From Acetobacter vaccinii (GTDB taxonomy: Bacteria > Pseudomonadota > Alphaproteobacteria > Acetobacterales > Acetobacteraceae), in assembly GCF_008365315.1 (NCBI RefSeq), contig NZ_CP043506.1, positions 1,470,001 through 1,534,000 on the forward strand: a DNA stretch of 64,000 nucleotides, given 5' to 3'. The translations under genes and the position numbers were made by a program. Shown in pieces: positions 16,871-24,925 of this stretch. Each line of letters begins with the position of its first letter. Positions within the stretch are counted from its first letter, which is position 1. Below the pieces are notes generated by a model. That model worked only from the letters and a program-made list of their open reading frames with translations, was not told the DNA's origin and made no database searches.

Positions 16871-17455
16871 ATGACTGAAGTTCGTAAAATTGTCGCCTTC
16901 CAGGAAGAGACCATTATCGAAGGCAGCAAGGTCGCAGCAACACCGCTCAAGATTTTTTCTGTAGCGGCAGTCCTGAAGAATCCGTGGTGGGGGTTGGATT
17001 TTGTTGAAGACCTGGGGCCGGCCATCCGTGAGGTTGCACCGTACCTGGGGGAACTCCTGACCAGCCGTATTATTGAAATGGCCGGTGGTGGAGATAAAAT
17101 TGAAGCCTACGGCAAATCTGCTGTTGTGGGCACCGGGGGCGAAATTGAACATGCTTCGGCCCTGATTCATACCCTGCGTTTTGGCAACCATTTCCGTCGT
17201 GCTGTTGGCGCCAAGTCCTATCTGGCGTTTACCAACACGCGTGGTGGCCCCAATGCGCCCATTACCATTCCTCTTATGGATAAAATTGACGAGGGCAGGC
17301 GGTCCCATTACCTGACGGCGCAGTTTTCTATCAACGACGCGCCTGCTCCGGATGAAATCGTGGTAGCCCTTGGGGCGTCCATCGGTGGGCGGCCGCATCA
17401 CCGCATTGGTGATCGGTATAAGGATCTGGAAGAACTCGGCAGTACTCATGGATAG
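16871..17455 (+). CDS. DUF1185 / amino acid synthesis family protein
   Basis: 194 residues. The pattern ETIIEGSKVAATPLKIFSVAAVLKNPW, then AVVGTGGEIEHASALIH, FTNTRGGPNAPITIPLMDK and ALGASIGGRPHHRIGDR identifies the DUF1185 (PF06684) family, called amino acid synthesis despite no proven reaction. The conserved Glu/His (EIEHA) and the Gly/Arg-rich tail look like a small-molecule site. It overlaps the following hydrolase gene by 8 bp, so the two are probably translated together. Sitting among oxidative enzymes, it likely acts on a pathway intermediate. Confidence 0.82.
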   Translation: MTEVRKIVAFQEETIIEGSKVAATPLKIFSVAAVLKNPWWGLDFVEDLGPAIREVAPYLGELLTSRIIEMAGGGDKIEAYGKSAVVGTGGEIEHASALIHTLRFGNHFRRAVGAKSYLAFTNTRGGPNAPITIPLMDKIDEGRRSHYLTAQFSINDAPAPDEIVVALGASIGGRPHHRIGDRYKDLEELGSTHG

Positions 17456-18248
17456 CGCTGGCCAGTTTCACGCTGGTACGCGTTATCGTGTTGCCTGGCC
17501 CGACGGCCCGGCAACGCATGACACGGTCGTTTTTATCCATGGCGTTGGCATGTCTCTGGAATTCTGGGAACCACAGATGCGTGAGTTCTCGGAAGGGCAT
17601 CGCTGTATAGCCTATGACATGCTCGGGCACGGTAAAAGCGCATTGCCGCCTGCCAAGCCCGTGCTTGCGGACTACGTCCGGCAGCTTGACTGCCTGATGA
17701 CATTCCTTGGTGTGGAGACTTTTACACTCGTTGGCCATTCCATGGGGGCGCTGATCGCTATTGAGGCGGCCCTGACAATGCCCCAGCGGGTTAAAAAGCT
17801 AGTCGCCATGAATGCCGTTTATGAACGTAGCCCCGAGCAGAGCGCGGCAATTGCCGCGCGTGTCGAGGCTTTGGCTGATGCACCGCCTGACTGGGCTCCT
17901 ACGCTGACACGCTGGTTCGGGGACACCCCGGTCGGTGATGCAGCACGGAAACGTCAGGAACTGGAGGCCATTCTGGGGCAGGTCAATTGTGAGGGTTATG
18001 CCCGCACATACGGTCTGTTTTCCAGGTCGGATCGGACACATTCGGGCAAGTTGCAGTCCCTGGCCATGCCAGCACTGTTCCTGACCGGAGAGGGTGACCC
18101 CAATTCGACCCCGGAAATGTCCCGGGCAATGGCAGCAGCTGCGCCTTATGGACAAGCGGTCATTCTTCCACATCAGCGCCATATGATGAGTTTTATCGAT
18201 CCTGGCAGCACAAATGCCGTTTTGAAGAAATTCTTCGACGCCGCCTGA
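17448..18248 (+). CDS. Alpha/beta hydrolase (RutD-like position)
   Basis: 266 residues from ATG 17448. The fold is clear: FIHGVGMSLEFWEPQ (oxyanion region), AYDMLGHGKS, the nucleophile elbow LVGHSMGALIAIE, and the late HQRHMMSFIDP with the catalytic His. A Asp acid in TGEGDPNSTP completes the triad. The reaction is probably hydrolysis of an ester, amide or acyl intermediate made by the monooxygenase. In E. coli the Rut uracil pathway pairs a luciferase-like oxygenase, a flavin reductase and a hydrolase in the same way, but RutB and RutC equivalents are absent here. Confidence 0.85.
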   Translation: MDSAGQFHAGTRYRVAWPDGPATHDTVVFIHGVGMSLEFWEPQMREFSEGHRCIAYDMLGHGKSALPPAKPVLADYVRQLDCLMTFLGVETFTLVGHSMGALIAIEAALTMPQRVKKLVAMNAVYERSPEQSAAIAARVEALADAPPDWAPTLTRWFGDTPVGDAARKRQELEAILGQVNCEGYARTYGLFSRSDRTHSGKLQSLAMPALFLTGEGDPNSTPEMSRAMAAAAPYGQAVILPHQRHMMSFIDPGSTNAVLKKFFDAA

Positions 18249-18271
18249 TTTCATACCGACTGGAATGTCAC

Positions 18272-19306
18272 ATGAAATTCTCTTTGTTCGTCCACATGGA
18301 GCGTTTTGCTCCATCGCAGACGCATGCCGAGCTGTTTGAGCAACTGGAAGAACTGGTCCTGATTGCCGAAGCCGGTGGCATGGAAACCGCGTGGATTGGT
18401 GAGCACCATTGTATGGAGTTCACCATTGCGCCCAACCCGTTCATCAACATTGCCCATCTTGGTGCGCGCACCCAGCGTATCCGGCTGGGCACGGGCACTG
18501 TCATTGCTCCGTTCTGGCACCCCCTGCGCCTGGCGGGTGAGGCCGCAATGACCGACCTGGCAACGGGTGGTCGGCTGGATCTGGGCATTGCCCGTGGGGC
18601 TTATGCCTTTGAGTACGAGCGTCTGTCACCGGGCCTGAATGCCTGGGATGCCGGGCAGAAAATGCGTGAAATGGTGCCCCTGCTGCCCAAGCTGTGGGAA
18701 GGTGACGTAACGCATGAAGGTGAATTCTGGCAGTTTCCGAAATCAACGTCGGTGCCCAAGCCTGCCCAGAAGCAGATCCCGCTGTGGATTGCCGCGCGTG
18801 ACCCCAATTCCCACGCCTATGCGGTTGCCAATGGGTGCAATGTCCAGGTAACGCCGCTGGCATCGGGGGATGAGGAAGTCAAAAGCCTTGCCCAGCGCTT
18901 TGATGATGCCTGCAAACAGCATTCGGACGTGCCGCGCCCCGAGGTCATGCTGCTGATGCACACCTATGTGGGTGATTCCGATACGGATACGGAGCAGGCC
19001 AGCCGCGAATTCAGCCGTTTCTATTGTTATTTCGATGCCTGGTTCAAAAACCAGCGCACCATTACAAACGGTCTGATCGAAAACCTCAGCGATGAGGAAA
19101 TGGCAGAACTGCCGCGTTACGCTCCCGACCTGCTCAAGAAAAACCTTGTCATAGGCACGCCAGATGAGGTGATCGCCCGTCTGAAATCCTATGAGGCCAT
19201 GGGTTACGACCAGTATAGTTTCTGGATCGACAGCCTTATGCCGTTTGAACGTAAAAAAGCCTCTCTGGAACGCTTTATACGGGATGTTATGCCCGCTTTT
19301 TCCTGA
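18272..19306 (+). CDS. Luciferase-like flavin-dependent monooxygenase
   Basis: 344 residues, the TIM-barrel LLM class that uses reduced FMN and oxygen. Signatures: MKFSLFVHMER at the first strand, AWIGEHH, IRLGTGTVIAPFWHPLRLAGEAAMTDLATGGRLDLGIARG, and PLWIAARDPNSHAYAVANGC. The C-terminal part has the IGTPDEVIARLKSYEAMGYDQ pattern. It should carry out the first oxidation of the imported compound, fed by the flavin reductase at 16300. Known reactions of the class include amide ring opening, C-N, C-S and aldehyde oxidation, so the substrate cannot be fixed. Confidence 0.88.
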   Translation: MKFSLFVHMERFAPSQTHAELFEQLEELVLIAEAGGMETAWIGEHHCMEFTIAPNPFINIAHLGARTQRIRLGTGTVIAPFWHPLRLAGEAAMTDLATGGRLDLGIARGAYAFEYERLSPGLNAWDAGQKMREMVPLLPKLWEGDVTHEGEFWQFPKSTSVPKPAQKQIPLWIAARDPNSHAYAVANGCNVQVTPLASGDEEVKSLAQRFDDACKQHSDVPRPEVMLLMHTYVGDSDTDTEQASREFSRFYCYFDAWFKNQRTITNGLIENLSDEEMAELPRYAPDLLKKNLVIGTPDEVIARLKSYEAMGYDQYSFWIDSLMPFERKKASLERFIRDVMPAFS

Positions 19307-19334
19307 GATGACCAAGTAACAGGGGGCTTGTCCC

Positions 19335-20804
19335 GTGGATATTTTCCAGCATTATATTGATGGCTGCTTCGAAGAGGCGTCCCAGACGTTCGACAGTATC
19401 GACCCTGCAACAGCCCAGCCTTGGGCACGCATGCCCCGGGCAGGCGCGCAGGATGTAGACCGTGCCGTGCGTGCGGCAGACCGTGCCTTGCGCGACCCGG
19501 CCTGGGCCGGGCTGAATGCAACACAGCGTGGCCGCCTGCTGTTCCGGCTGGCGGACCTGATCGAACGGGATGTCGCCCTTCTGGCGCAGCTTGAAACCCG
19601 TGATACTGGCAAGATCATTCGCGAAACAAGCTTCCAGTTACGCTATGTTGCAGAATACTATCGGTATTACGGCGGCCTTGCCGACAAGATTGAGGGCCGC
19701 TGTGTGCCGGTGGACAAGCCGGATATGGAAGCGTTTATCCATAACGAGCCCATAGGGGTTGTGGCGGCCATTGTGCCGTGGAACTCCCAGTTGTTTCTGT
19801 CCGCGGTCAAGCTGGCTCCGGCTCTTGCCGCAGGCTGCACAATCGTGCTCAAGGCGTCGGAGGAGGCACCAGCCCCCTTGCTGGCATTTGCCCGGCTGGT
19901 GCATGAGGCAGGCTTTCCCCCCGGTGTGCTGTCCATCCTGACCGGCTTTGGGGATGATTGCGGCCGCTGCCTGACCAGCCACCCGCTGGTCTCGCGCATT
20001 GCCTTTACCGGTGGCCCGGCCACAGCCCGGCACGTTGTCCGCAACAGTGCGGAAAATCTGGCGTCCCTGTCACTGGAGCTGGGGGGCAAATCCCCCATGC
20101 TGGTGTTTGGGGATGCCGACCTGGACAGCACGGTTAACGCCATTATGGCCGGTATCTTTGCGGCATCGGGGCAAAGCTGCGTGGCGGGCTCGCGCCTGCT
20201 TGTGCATAAGGATATTGCAGGCGAGCTGCTGTCCCGTCTGGCTGGTCGGGCTGGGCTGATCCGTATTGGTGCGCCTGACGACCTGACGACGGAAATGGGG
20301 CCACTGGCCACCAAGCGCCAGCTTGAGCATGTGGACGCTCTTGTCAAACGCAGTGTGGAGCAGGGGGCAGCCCTTGTTACGGGCGGTAAACCTGCGACCC
20401 AGGCGGGGGCTGGGTATTATTATGAGCCTACAATCCTGCTGTGTGAAAATGCCCAGACAGCCTGCCTGGAAGAAGAGTTTTTTGGCCCGGTTCTGAGCGT
20501 TCTGCTGTTTGAAGATGAAGCAGATGCAATCCAGAAAGCCAATGACAGCAAGTTTGGTCTGGCTGCGGGTGTGTTTACCCAGAATCTTGCGCGGGCACAC
20601 CGCGTGGTCAAGGCGCTCCGGAGCGGCGTGGTTTGGGTTAACACCTACCGCGTAATTTCCCCCATGATGCCTTTTGGCGGCTATGGGCTGAGCGGGCTTG
20701 GGCGTGAAGGCGGCCGCGAGGCGATCGGGGACTACCTGCGCACCAAATCCGTCTGGATCCGCACGTCGGATGAACCAATTTCTGACCCGTTTGTTATGAG
20801 GTGA
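19335..20804 (+). CDS. NAD(P)-dependent aldehyde dehydrogenase
   Basis: 489 residues with a GTG start. It has the aldehyde dehydrogenase signatures: AAIVPWNSQLFLSAVKLAPALAAGC (cofactor domain), FTGGPATARHV, the catalytic Glu in SLELGGKSP, the catalytic Cys in ASGQSCVAGSR, and EEFFGPVLSVL. The C-terminal FGGYGLSGLGREGG is standard. It oxidises an aldehyde to an acid, probably the product released by the monooxygenase and hydrolase next to it. It lies 28 bp after the oxygenase gene and 4 bp before the NIPSNAP gene. It is a different subfamily from those at 26809 and 56336. Confidence 0.9.
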   Translation: MDIFQHYIDGCFEEASQTFDSIDPATAQPWARMPRAGAQDVDRAVRAADRALRDPAWAGLNATQRGRLLFRLADLIERDVALLAQLETRDTGKIIRETSFQLRYVAEYYRYYGGLADKIEGRCVPVDKPDMEAFIHNEPIGVVAAIVPWNSQLFLSAVKLAPALAAGCTIVLKASEEAPAPLLAFARLVHEAGFPPGVLSILTGFGDDCGRCLTSHPLVSRIAFTGGPATARHVVRNSAENLASLSLELGGKSPMLVFGDADLDSTVNAIMAGIFAASGQSCVAGSRLLVHKDIAGELLSRLAGRAGLIRIGAPDDLTTEMGPLATKRQLEHVDALVKRSVEQGAALVTGGKPATQAGAGYYYEPTILLCENAQTACLEEEFFGPVLSVLLFEDEADAIQKANDSKFGLAAGVFTQNLARAHRVVKALRSGVVWVNTYRVISPMMPFGGYGLSGLGREGGREAIGDYLRTKSVWIRTSDEPISDPFVMR

Positions 20805-20808
20805 TGGC

Positions 20809-21123
20809 ATGATTTACGAAGTCAGAACATACCGCCTTCAGGTCGGTGCCATAGGGGAATACCTGCGCCTTGTCGGCACGGAAGGGATTGTGATCCAGCA
20901 GTCCTATCTGGGCCAGCTTGTGGGCTATTTCTCGTCGGAAATCGGCCCGTTGAACGAGATCACACATATCTGGGCCTATCGTGATCTTGAAGACAGGCGG
21001 CAGCGGCGGCAGGCGTTGCAGGCTGACCCGAAATGGGTGGCTTTCCTGCCGAAAATTCAGACACTCATCGTTGAAATGCAGAACAAGATTCTGCTGCCAA
21101 CCGAATTCTCGCCTCTCCAGTAA
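20809..21123 (+). CDS. NIPSNAP family protein
   Basis: 104 residues. MIYEVRTYRLQVGAIGEYL and NEITHIWAYRDLEDRRQRRQAL..DPKW are the classic marks of the NIPSNAP family, a ferredoxin-like alpha/beta fold that usually dimerises. Bacterial members often accompany degradation operons, but their reaction is not known. It is translated tightly between the aldehyde dehydrogenase and the periplasmic binding protein. Confidence 0.85.
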   Translation: MIYEVRTYRLQVGAIGEYLRLVGTEGIVIQQSYLGQLVGYFSSEIGPLNEITHIWAYRDLEDRRQRRQALQADPKWVAFLPKIQTLIVEMQNKILLPTEFSPLQ

Positions 21124-21138
21124 CAGGAAACTTAAGAG

Positions 21139-22146
21139 ATGATCAGGAAGTTCGGAATTTTGGGCCTGATGGCTGGCGCGTGTCTTTCTCTTTCCGCTGC
21201 GCGGGCCGAGACGTCGCTTGTGTTTACAAGCTGGGGTGGCTCCACGGAAGATATGCAGGAAAAATACTGGCTGCTTCCGTTCACCAAGGAAAGCGGTGTG
21301 GCTGTTCAAAAGGACGGCCCGACCAACTACGGCAAGCTCAAGGCCATGATCGACACCGGTAATGTGACCTGGGACGTGGTGGATGTTGAGGCCGATTTTG
21401 CCGCCAAAGCCGCAAATGACGGACTTTTGGAGCCTGTAGGCGTGGATAACCTGCAAAAGGTTGACCCGCGCTTTCGTAACAAGTTTTACGTTGGCAGCTT
21501 CTACTTTTCCTTCGTGCTGGGGTACAAGGGTGCGACAGCCGCACACCCGAAAGACTGGCAGGAATTTTTTGATACTCAGAAGTTCCCCGGCAAGCGTGCG
21601 CTGTACAAATGGCCCAGCCCCGGTGTGATCGAAATGGCGCTGCTGGCCGATGGCGTGCCCGCCGACAAGCTGTATCCGCTTGATCTGGACCGGGCTTTCC
21701 GCAAGCTGGACACCATTAAATCCTCCATCCGCTGGTGGTCGTCGGGCGCGCAGTCGCAGCAGATGCTGGCATCGGGCAGTGTCAAATACGGCATGTTCTG
21801 GAATGGCCGCGTGCAGGCACTACAGGATGGCGGCGCTGATGTGGGCATGTCCTGGACACAGAACATCACCATGGCTGACATGCTGGTTATCCCCCGTGGG
21901 TCGCACCATGTTGCGGAAGCGCAGAAGCTGATTGCCTTTGCAACTGGCGCCAAGCCGCAGGCCGAGTTTGCCCGCAGCACCGGCTATGCCCCGGTCAACA
22001 TGGACAGTATTGCCCTGTTGTCCCCGGCAGAGCGTGAAAAACTGCCTCAGGCCCATACTGAAGGCCACGTGGACCCTGACATTGCCTACTGGGCCGCGCA
22101 CCGCGACGAAATCGCGAAGCGCTGGTACGAATGGCAGGCCCGCTAA
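21139..22146 (+). CDS. ABC transporter periplasmic binding protein, polyamine/opine type
   Basis: 335 residues. A signal peptide (RKFGILGLMAGACLSLSAARA) leads into TSLVFTSWGGSTEDMQEKYWLLPFTKESG, the start seen in PotD/PotF-type receptors for polyamines, opines and related amines. GNVTWDVVDVEADFA and WWSSGAQSQQMLASGSV..MFWNGR match the ligand-binding lobes. It opens a complete importer (binding protein, two permeases, ATPase) placed inside the catabolic operon, so it should bring in the pathway substrate. The ligand is unknown. Confidence 0.88.
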   Translation: MIRKFGILGLMAGACLSLSAARAETSLVFTSWGGSTEDMQEKYWLLPFTKESGVAVQKDGPTNYGKLKAMIDTGNVTWDVVDVEADFAAKAANDGLLEPVGVDNLQKVDPRFRNKFYVGSFYFSFVLGYKGATAAHPKDWQEFFDTQKFPGKRALYKWPSPGVIEMALLADGVPADKLYPLDLDRAFRKLDTIKSSIRWWSSGAQSQQMLASGSVKYGMFWNGRVQALQDGGADVGMSWTQNITMADMLVIPRGSHHVAEAQKLIAFATGAKPQAEFARSTGYAPVNMDSIALLSPAEREKLPQAHTEGHVDPDIAYWAAHRDEIAKRWYEWQAR

Positions 22147-22167
22147 CACACGATTGAGGACACAGGC

Positions 22168-22989
22168 ATGCAGCGCTCAGCAGGCGGCATTGTGCTCCCA
22201 GGACTGGGATTTCTAGCCGTATTTTTCTTTTTCCCTGTTCTGGTCATTCTGTTCAAGAGCATCCACGGACCGCATTTTACACTCAGCCACTACGAGTTCA
22301 TCGTAGGGAGTTCTGTCTATCGGGGTGTGTTTCTCAACACCTTTGAACTGGCTGGGGTGGTCACGGCTGTCTCGCTTGCTGTGGGGCTACCGGTGGCCTG
22401 GTATCTTGCGGTAGGGCCACGCCGGTGGTGCGAGGTTGTCTCCATGGTCATGGTTTTGTCCATGTGGACCAACCTTCTGGCACGCACCTATGCGTGGGTG
22501 GTGCTGTTGCAGGACAACGGCCCCGTCAACAAGGCGTTGATGGCGCTGGGTGCCATAACAGACCCCCTGCCGATGATGAACTCGCTTTTTGCCGTCACCA
22601 TAGGCATGACCTACATCATGGTGCCGTTTGTGGTTATTCCGCTGCGTAATCGCATTGCGTCGCTGGACCCTGCGGTGTTTCAGGCGGCGGAAATATGCGG
22701 TGCGGGCAGGGCGGTTATTTTCTGCCGCGTGTTCCTGCCTGCCATTGCAACAACCTTTGCCATGACCGGGGTTACGGTTTTTGTCATGTCCCTTGGGTAC
22801 TACATTACGCCAACCCTGTTGGGCAGTGAGTCCTCCATGGTGCTGGCTGAACTGATTGCCCAGTTGGTGCAGTCGCAGCTGGACTGGGGTGCGGCGGGTG
22901 CGGCGGCGTTCCTGCTGCTGGTCATGACTGTAATCCTTTACTTTGTGCAGCAGACCGTGCTTGCCAAAAAATCCGCGACAGGCCGCTAA
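22168..22989 (+). CDS. ABC transporter permease (PotB-like)
   Basis: 273 residues with six hydrophobic segments. The first (GGIVLPGLGFLAVFFFFPVLVILF) is the PotB-type N-terminus; TNLLARTYAWVVLLQDNGPVN is the typical PotB loop; the EAA motif is QAAEICGAGRAVIFCRVFLPA, the site that contacts the ATPase. Forms the channel with the permease at 23002. Confidence 0.9.
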   Translation: MQRSAGGIVLPGLGFLAVFFFFPVLVILFKSIHGPHFTLSHYEFIVGSSVYRGVFLNTFELAGVVTAVSLAVGLPVAWYLAVGPRRWCEVVSMVMVLSMWTNLLARTYAWVVLLQDNGPVNKALMALGAITDPLPMMNSLFAVTIGMTYIMVPFVVIPLRNRIASLDPAVFQAAEICGAGRAVIFCRVFLPAIATTFAMTGVTVFVMSLGYYITPTLLGSESSMVLAELIAQLVQSQLDWGAAGAAAFLLLVMTVILYFVQQTVLAKKSATGR

Positions 22990-23001
22990 GGGGGAAAGCC
23001 G

Positions 23002-23802
23002 ATGTTACTGTCATTGTCACGGCTGGGCTGGATCAGGCCCCTTCTTACGGCGTCGTCCGTTGCGATTGTCGTGTTTCTGCTGTGCCCGCTGGTGCTGCTG
23101 ATGGTGCTGTCTTTTGGCAGCTCCCAGTGGTTTGAGTTCCCACCGCACTCCTTCACATTCCGTTGGTATCAGTCGATTATTGCCAATCCGGAATGGATGC
23201 AGTCACTGGCCACCAGTCTGGAGGTCGGGTGCGTGGTGGCCCTGCTGTCCGTGCTGCTGGGCACGCTCAGCGCCTTTGGCATCATGCGTTGCCCGGCACG
23301 CATCAGGGGTAGCCTTGAAACGGTTTTCCTGCTGCCCATGATCTTTCCGGTCGTGGTGACGGCTGTCAGTGTCTATCTGTTTTTCTCCACCACGCATCTG
23401 AACGGCACATTCGTAGGGTTTGTAATCGGCCATCTGGTCATTGCCTTGCCTTTTGCCGTGTCGGCGGTGCTGAACGGCCTGAAGGAGCTTGATGGCGCGG
23501 TGGAGGATGCCGCCGTGCTGTGTGGGGCATCACGCTTGCAGGCCGCCTTTAGGGTAACACTGCCTGCCTTGAAGTCCTCTTTGACCTCAGCAGCAGTTTT
23601 TTCATTCCTTGCGTCATGGGACGATGTGGTGGTGGCCATTTTCATGTCCAGCCCCAGCCTTCAGACAATCCCTGTAAAAATATGGGGCAATCTGCAGCAG
23701 GATCTGTCCCCCGATATCGCGGCGGTTTCCACGTTTCTTATTGTTTCCAGCGGAATTGTCATTTTCTGTATGAACAGGGTCCAGGGAGGGGCTGAAGAGT
23801 GA
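23002..23802 (+). CDS. ABC transporter permease (PotC-like)
   Basis: 266 residues, six membrane segments. SFGSSQWFEFPPHSFTFRWYQSI and GTLSAFGIMRCPARIRG are PotC-type features, and the EAA loop is EDAAVLCGASRLQAAFRVTLPALK. It ends in an ATGA-like overlap of 4 bp with the ATPase gene, so production is coupled. Confidence 0.9.
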   Translation: MLLSLSRLGWIRPLLTASSVAIVVFLLCPLVLLMVLSFGSSQWFEFPPHSFTFRWYQSIIANPEWMQSLATSLEVGCVVALLSVLLGTLSAFGIMRCPARIRGSLETVFLLPMIFPVVVTAVSVYLFFSTTHLNGTFVGFVIGHLVIALPFAVSAVLNGLKELDGAVEDAAVLCGASRLQAAFRVTLPALKSSLTSAAVFSFLASWDDVVVAIFMSSPSLQTIPVKIWGNLQQDLSPDIAAVSTFLIVSSGIVIFCMNRVQGGAEE

Positions 23803-24866
23803 ACGCTTTCATAAGCATCCAGGGTATCCGTAAGGATTATGGGGGCAATGTAGCCGTCAGCGACGTTACCCTTGATATCCAGAAGGGAGAGTTCGTCTCG
23901 TTCCTTGGGCCATCGGGTTCGGGCAAGAGCACCACGTTGTATGTCATGGCCGGTCTGGTTGACCCCGACCAGGGCGATGTGCAGGTCGAGGGCAAGAGCA
24001 TTCTGCAAATGCCCTCCAACAAGCGCAATATTGGCATGGTGTTCCAGCGCTACACGCTTTTTCCCAACATGACTGTTGCCGAAAACATTGCGTTTCCGCT
24101 GACGGTCAGGAAGGTGAACAAGGCTGAAATTGCAGAACGCACGGCAGAAATGCTGCGCCTTGTGCGGATGGAGGCTCTGGCTGACCGTTACCCACAGCAG
24201 ATGTCGGGTGGGCAGCAGCAGCGCGTGGCCATTGCGCGCGCCATGATCTACAACCCCAACATCCTGCTGATGGACGAACCCCTGTCCGCGCTGGACCGGA
24301 AACTGCGAGAAGAAATCCAGTCCGAAATCAAGCGCGTGCATGAGGAAACAGGCGTTACCATCCTGTATGTTACGCATGATCAAGAGGAAGCCTTGCGCCT
24401 GTCGGACAGGGTTGTCCTGTTCAATCAGGGTAAAGTGGAGCAGATAGGCACCTGCCGCGACCTTTACGAAAAGCCGGTCTCGCGTTTCTGTGCCGGGTTT
24501 TTTGGCAGTTCCAATATTCTGGAAACAACAGCCTGTGACCCGGACACCCGCAAAGTGCGCCTTGTCAGTGGTGAAGTGCTTGAAGATATAGGAATTTTCC
24601 AACAGCGCCATATTTTTGGTGAAGAACCAAGCCTGATGGTGCGGCCTGAGGATATGAGCTTCAGTCGGGAAAAATCAGCCAATGTTATTGCAGGTACGGT
24701 GCTTGATATCACCTTCCTGGGGGCTTTGCTGATGTGCTCCATCCAGTTGCGCAGTGGCGAGTGCGTGAAAATGCAGCTGCCCCGCGTGTTTGAAGATAGC
24801 GTGCCCGCTCTGGGCTCGGAAGTTTTTGTTAAAATAAATACAAATAATTCTGTCGCTTTTTACTAG
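23799..24866 (+). CDS. ABC transporter ATP-binding protein (PotA-like)
   Basis: 355 residues; GTG start. Walker A GPSGSGKST, Q-loop in MVFQRYTLFPN, signature MSGGQQQRVAIARA, Walker B ILLMDEPLSALD and H-loop YVTHDQEEA are all intact. The C-terminal third is the TOBE regulatory domain (LMVRPEDMSFS). It powers the importer formed by the two preceding permeases. Its start overlaps the PotC-like gene. Confidence 0.92.
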   Translation: MNAFISIQGIRKDYGGNVAVSDVTLDIQKGEFVSFLGPSGSGKSTTLYVMAGLVDPDQGDVQVEGKSILQMPSNKRNIGMVFQRYTLFPNMTVAENIAFPLTVRKVNKAEIAERTAEMLRLVRMEALADRYPQQMSGGQQQRVAIARAMIYNPNILLMDEPLSALDRKLREEIQSEIKRVHEETGVTILYVTHDQEEALRLSDRVVLFNQGKVEQIGTCRDLYEKPVSRFCAGFFGSSNILETTACDPDTRKVRLVSGEVLEDIGIFQQRHIFGEEPSLMVRPEDMSFSREKSANVIAGTVLDITFLGALLMCSIQLRSGECVKMQLPRVFEDSVPALGSEVFVKINTNNSVAFY

Positions 24867-24925
24867 AGAATCGGAATCACTTTATGCAATAATACTGTGT
24901 CTTCATAAATGTAAGGGGCACAGTC